From the NCBI GenBank assembly GCA_003952965.2, contig CM025851.1:6190660-6254659 (forward strand): DNA of 64,000 bases, given 5' to 3'. The notes under the pieces were generated by a model, which searched no databases, was not told the DNA's origin, and worked only from the letters and a program-made list of their open reading frames with translations. The DNA is from Morella rubra. Lineage: Eukaryota > Streptophyta > Magnoliopsida > Fagales > Myricaceae. Positions within the stretch are counted from its first letter, which is position 1. The number at the start of each line of letters is the position of its first letter. This document shows, one piece after another, positions 59,310-64,000 of the stretch. The translations under genes and the position numbers were made by a program.

Positions 59310-60265
59310 GGGCATGTTCGTTTTGGTATAATTTTAAGAATTTTAAGTCTGGTGTGAATATTTAGGTGATATTAGAGTTTTATTGGTATTTGTGTAGAAG
59401 TTGTTGAGTTGTATTAATGTTTGTAGGAAAAACGTTGAGTTGTATTGGTATTTGTATAGATGTAATTAGGGGTGTACACCTGACCTGGCGTGTTGAAAAT
59501 TTGCATTTCCAGCACCCGACCTGTGTAAAAATGGAAGAGAAAAAACCTTTCGAGCCGAGCCGGATGAAGGGGGAATTCAGGGCGGAAAACGGGTCAAAAA
59601 TCAGAATGGGAGTCTCCGCTTGGTTCTTGAAGATGTGAGGCAGGCTGGCAGACAACAGTTGTAGGCTTGCAAAGGCGTAATCCCGTCGGCAAAGAGGAGG
59701 CTCAAGCTTGCAGGGGCGGAATCCCGACTACAGTTGCACACTTGCAGTAGATAAGCTCATCGGCATAAGCAAGAAGAGAAGATTGAGAAAGGCAGAGAGC
59801 GGCACTACAGCAGAGACAAGAGGCAGAGAGAGCTTAGAGCAGTAAGGACATAGGTCGAGAAAGAGAGTAGAGAAGAGGCTGAAGGCGTAGAACAAGAGAA
59901 AGTGTCGCACTAGGGTTCATTAGGATTTAGGGGAAATGTTAAAATGTGTATCAAAACGGTGTAGTTTTGATACACATATATATTTTATTTTTATTACTTA
60001 TATATATCTCAGGTCGGGTCGAAACAGATCGGAAATTTTTTATCTATTCCAACACCCGACTCGATATATATACGGAAATATTTTTTTTGTTCCGCCACCC
60101 GACCCTAAAGTTCAGAAGGCTGACTTGATTTTGTTCGGTTCGGTTCAGAATGTCGGTTCGAGTTGGCTTTGTCACTTCCGTGAACACCCTTAGAAATAAT
60201 GTTGGGATTGTAATTTTAGAAGGTTGGATTCAAATTTTAAAAATTTCACCGAAACGAACATGCCC
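59310..60265. mobile_element. PIF/Harbinger-type miniature element split by a second insertion
   Basis: GGGCATGTTCGTTTTGG at 59310 is matched inverted at the right end (CCGAAACGAACATGCCC, ending 60265). TTA flanks both sides (59307-59309 and 60266-60268), the target duplication typical of PIF/Harbinger elements. Without the inner insertion at 59467-60192 the element would be about 230 bp, a normal MITE size. Confidence 0.72.
59467..60192. mobile_element. hAT-like non-autonomous element nested in the MITE
   Basis: The ends read TAGGGGTGTACAC on the left and, inverted, TAAGGGTGTTCAC on the right. Flanking 8-mers GATGTAAT and GAAATAAT agree at 6 of 8 bases, as a diverged hAT duplication would. 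The interior has scattered CACCCGAC and GGTCGGGT motifs, common in such elements, and no transposase. Confidence 0.55.
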
Positions 60266-61118
60266 TTAGTATTTTTTCTTTTAAAAATTGGAGGACTCAC
60301 TTATAAAATAGTTATTTTCCCTCTCAGTTCTTTCTTCCTCTTAGGTTATTTTTTCAAAATTTTTGGAGGGGCCATTACGAAGATTACTAACAATTTTGCT
60401 CTTATATTAAAAAAAATTGCAAAAATTTGAAAATTAATCATATATAAAAAAAAATTAAAAACTTTTGAAAAACTTTGGTGGGGCCATGGCCCCCACTAGC
60501 CCCCTGTAGCCTAGTCCTTGTGTGTAAGGCCTTTATGGCCATTAGGAAGCAAGCCTTTCTAGCCCATTGGTGTGTGGCCCTTAGGGCCTTTGATGTTATT
60601 GTAATGGGTTTTTTGCCCTTGAAATTTGTAAACGGCCTCAGAGGTCCATCTGTATCCACCACCACTACTACTGTAAACTTTCTTGTAAAATGAATTTCAC
60701 ATTTGTTTAGAAAAAAAAAAATACAACATGCACTCCTGAGGCTATGAAAGAGAGGTGTACTGTAGGGAAGAAGAAGAAGAAAAGATGAGGGAATGGAAAA
60801 TTAGCTTCACCCACTGAACGAGAGACGGAGGGTTGAGGGCGTGGAGGGGAGGAAGAATGAATTGTATTTACAGATATGCAAGTTTTAGTTGGCAATAATA
60901 CAATTTTAGTTTCCAGTGGGAAGAATGAATAGGTAATAATAGACAGATCCATCGTGTCTGGCCAACCTTGTGTCTCCAGCAGTTGGGTGTGCGCGACCCT
61001 TGTGGCAATGTAGTCCGACACTTCTGGAAGACTAGAACAGTCCCTGATGCAAGCGGAAGCTTCTCTCTTCGTGTTAAATATGTAGCCTCAACTTTATTGT
61101 TTGGAAATTGGAATATGT

Positions 61119-63900
61119 TCAGTCCTCAACTCCAGTGTTGAGAATAAAACTTGGAAACACTGCCGTGATGTCCCTGGCAAACGGAAAAATCAGAAACAAA
61201 AAAGTTTTTAGATTTTTTACAGCAACCAGCTTGGAACAAATAGCTGTAAGCAAAGGAACCAAACACTGGGTTTAGAGAAACTAATCGAACAATTAGGGAT
61301 TTTCTAAGAAATAATTTTTGGGACGGGAAAAGCATTTCCTAGAGTCAAAAACTTCTCAGGTAGTTTGTGACGGTATTGATGATGTTGAAACTAGTGAAGT
61401 TAAACGACGAGGTGAATTGAAGCGAGGTACTTTAAATAAGGAAGGGTCATGTTCTTCAGAAGTGCTGGGTGCCGAAGGACAAAAGCTTCCCATTCTTCTT
61501 TGCTAATCTTGCCGTCCAGATCGGCATCCGCATCAGCAAATGTCTAAGCGAAGAACGAAGTCATGATAAGTGCACAAAATTCCAATACTGGTTATATATC
61601 AGAAGAAATATATCTGACATGGAATCTCTCACCTTTTCAATGATAGCTTCCAGACTTTCATCAGATAGCTGTAAACCAGATTCTGCAAGAATGGCAACGA
61701 CCATTTGCCTAACCTGAAAGCATATCTACCAGTGAGGGTGAGGGCCAAACAGTAAATTGACGTTGGCGAAAACTTTTGGAGGAACTAGTAAATGAAAATC
61801 ATACGCAATTTTTTTTATTTTTTATTTTCTTATTTTTTGCTGAGAAGAGTTATTGATTTAGTCAGTAAAAACATGAACAACTTTGATATGCATATTCTGA
61901 TATTCAATAATCATAAACCAGCTCAGAACTTGTTCATAGTCTTGAGCACATCAGAGCTACTCACCTCTTCCTTTTCGATATATCCAGTGTTTCTCAAATC
62001 ATATAAACTAAATGCGACTGCATTGAACCCAAAGGAGAAAACACAATGAATGGATTTTTGCCAAAAATAAAAATGGTCTAAATTTATGATGCATAAAAGT
62101 AGCCAAAAATGCAGTAGCTTCTTGAAGGCTCACAATCAATTTTGTCGTCTGTAGAAGCATGAGGATGGAAAACACTCAACGCACGAACAAACTCCTCAAA
62201 TTCAATGACCCCATTTCTATTTCGATCAAAAAGATCAAATACCTATATGAACAGGTAGACACTGAATGAATTAACTGAATTACAGATAATATCAGTGATA
62301 CATCTCGTAAACGTAATTGATTCTGGCGAAGGATATCCAGATTAGTTGAGACATGAAGCACAAAAATGAAGGAAATATACCCTGTCCAGGAAAAGATTTT
62401 CGCCCTCTGGAGTATTCAATATTGCCACTTGGAGCTCTTCCTTCAGATGATAAACAAACAGAGAAGATTAAAACTTTAGAATCTGGTAATTACTTCTGGG
62501 ATTGTTTTTATTGCAAGTTCGCAACAAAGTTCAATCATTTGAGCCGATATGCTGCACAGCTAAGTAGTCAGTGAGTGTCCTTGAAGGTTCAACACATTAA
62601 ACGCTGGGCAAATTTTACTGAGGACCACCTAGCTCGATGGGCCGCCTCCAAGATTGCTTTTGAAGGCATTCCCTATTTTTTTGAGCAGTTTTCTGATCTT
62701 TGTTGGCTCTATGAGGCGTCAGGTCCTCCTTAGACTTTGTTTTCTGTTTTTCATTACTTTGTACTTTGCTCTCTTCCAGTTTCGTTAATCAGTATCAGTA
62801 GTGACTTTTGATAAAAAAAAAAAAAAGTAGTCAGTGAGTGAAGGAATATAAGTAGAGGAATAACTTTCTAAATTGCCTCAAAGAATATCTTCATTAATCT
62901 ATCACAACGGTAGATATAACAAGTGTCATGTTCCTCAAAGTGCATATAGACTCTGTGGATTGAACAAACTCTAAAGCGAATCGATCTCGCCAGAGCGGTG
63001 CACCGTGCTCTCATCACTTCTCTTTCTCCTTTTAGCACGATGATCATGAAAATGTCACCGAAAAAGAATATGATTACCTTCCTAGCTAGCAATGACAGGA
63101 AGGATTCTCTGCCCTCTCAAATACTGTTCCCGCAACATAGACATCTTCCTATATTACCAATTCAGTTCATCCACATGCAAATCTTCAAGTTAAAAGAGCA
63201 CAAGGGAGAAAAGGGTTTATTTTGATGAAAAAACAGATACAGATCCAGCATCCCAATTCCCAAGTACCTTGTGTATGAGACCATCCTCAATCACAAGATT
63301 GCTCAACTTCTTATACAACTCGCGTAACGCCTCAATCTCATTGACACTAACTGAAAACAGTTAAGCACAGCATCATCAAAATCCCCATTGCAGAAACAAA
63401 GTTTTCAATCAGAAACCAAAAAAAAAAGAATCAATAACAGCAAGAAAGAAAGCGCCCACATTGAGTTGTATTAGCAAGACTGACGAGATCATTGGAGGAG
63501 TAATACAAGAAGTCGCGGGGACGCTGCTGACCACAGCAGAGAGCTACTCTGAAGATTACGGCTTCAATCACTCCCGCGAATGGTCTAATCACGGCACATA
63601 GCGTGTTGCCCATCATGCAAAAGCCTGATCTCTGATCAATTCACCAATCAGTCGAGACAACCAAATCGGAATTATGCTTCCGGTTACTAAGAAGATGTTA
63701 AAATAGAATAAATCCTGAGATCTAAAAGTAGATATATTTATATATAAAATACTTTGGGGACAACGAGTACTTGCAAGGTTGAGCATAGTTTCTCTAATTG
63801 AAACCAAAACATCTATGGTATAAGGTTCCCAATGTCTTTTGCTTTTTCTAGCGAACCAAACAGTGAGAGAGAGTACCGTAGAGCTGTGAAAGGAATCCAT
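61119..63900 (-). CDS. CBL10: Calcineurin B-like calcium sensor, CBL10 type (copy 2)
   Basis: This is the tandem partner of the gene at 52181-54724, with the same nine-exon plan: 63877-63900, 63460-63631, 63268-63350, 62381-62440, 62134-62242, 61965-62017, 61633-61713, 61431-61543 and 61119-61173. It gives 750 nt and 249 aa; one extra Ser lies in exon 2 (YYSSNDLV). Introns and flanks are also closely similar, so the duplication is recent. It keeps the family residues at several sites where copy 1 has changed: N at EF2 loop position 5 ([12 protein letters not shown]), G in [13 protein letters not shown] in VRALSVFHP, and Y in LPYLK. Its own changes include S for R in [12 protein letters not shown] and L in FILNTG. 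Intron 3 contains a LINE fragment. About 65 bp of intron 1 present in copy 1 is absent here. Both copies look able to encode full proteins. Confidence 0.87.
62578..62825 (+). mobile_element. 5'-truncated LINE in intron 3 of CBL10 copy 2
   Basis: AGTAGTCAGTGAGTG is duplicated on both sides (62563-62577 and 62826-62840), while copy 1 has it once. The insert encodes [20 protein letters not shown] and further residues to a stop (GPP then TAG). This resembles the RNase H-like end of plant L1-type LINEs. A non-coding tail and poly(A) to 62825 complete it. It lies antisense to the host gene and arrived after the CBL duplication, unless it was lost precisely from copy 1. Confidence 0.88.
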
Positions 63901-64000
63901 TTCCTGGACCGTACATCAGAGATGACAACTCCTTTTCCGTTCTCTGCGTTTCCGTCTTGAGGTTTCAAGCTAAAAACATTTCCTTTCAGTCTTTTCTGTC

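Larger units (their letters stand above)
54725..61118. other. Spacer between the two CBL10-like genes, filled with element remnants
   Basis: It includes 5' sequence of CBL copy 1 (to about 54930) and AT-rich sequence without features. A copia 3' end (56481-57117), a 17-bp perfect palindrome (57397-57435) and a GC-richer segment of unknown origin (57660-58480) follow. Then come a GA tract (59190-59244), nested inverted-repeat elements (59310-60265), a tract ending in poly(A) near 60710-60720 and the duplicated 3' flank of CBL copy 2 (from about 60865). I see no gene that I would defend. Confidence 0.55.

Noticed and set aside
60360-60722. Possible retroposon ending in poly(A) near 60710-60720, with GGGGCCATGGCCCCC inside
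   Set aside because: It looks like repeat debris, but I found no target duplication and no coding similarity, so I did not list it as an element.

Overview
The window is nuclear DNA from a flowering plant, most likely a eudicot and possibly a woody one. The genes carry GT-AG introns in AT-rich flanks. The proteins are plant-specific: a chloroplast-type mini-RNase III, a brassinosteroid P450, an FLX-like protein and CBL calcium sensors. The intergenic space holds plant transposon families. I do not name a species. Coordinates were derived by hand from splice signals and reading-frame closure, and every exon chain given below closes in frame.

Layout. 1-8224: no supported gene, only simple repeats. 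8225-11485 (minus): mini-RNase III, 7 coding exons. 11764-20284: a Mutator-like element (MULE) with roughly 295-bp terminal inverted repeats and a 10-bp target duplication. It holds a decayed MURA-type transposase (minus) and a decayed GRF zinc-finger/coiled-coil/membrane gene (plus). 21571-28308 (plus): DEAD-box helicase RH20. Its middle carries an internal tandem duplication riddled with short deletions, and one intron holds a histone H4 fragment, copied along with it. 30001-34091 (plus): a conserved 171-aa plant protein with one membrane segment. 37083-41638 (plus): CYP90D-type P450, 8 exons, one GC-AG intron. 44347-46404 (plus): FLX-like coiled-coil protein. 46405-52180: long stretch without a convincing gene. 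52181-54724 and 61119-63900 (both minus): two CBL10-like calcium sensors forming a direct tandem duplication. The roughly 6 kb between them holds a copia remnant, nested terminal-inverted-repeat elements and microsatellites.

How the genes relate. Mini-RNase III, RH20, the 171-aa protein and the FLX-like gene have the same order as Arabidopsis At1g55140-At1g55170. The P450 next to a mini-RNase III matches the other Arabidopsis pair, At3g13730-At3g13740 (locus names recalled, not looked up). The window therefore appears to keep in one piece a block that is split between two paralogous regions in Arabidopsis. The genes do not form one pathway: they cover plastid rRNA and intron RNA processing, RNA remodelling, brassinosteroid C-23 hydroxylation, flowering-time regulation and calcium signalling at membranes.

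Most unusual features: the deletion-only decay of the RH20 internal duplication, the H4 fragment bounded by a 20-bp direct repeat, the GRF gene carried by the MULE, and the uneven divergence of the two CBL10 copies.
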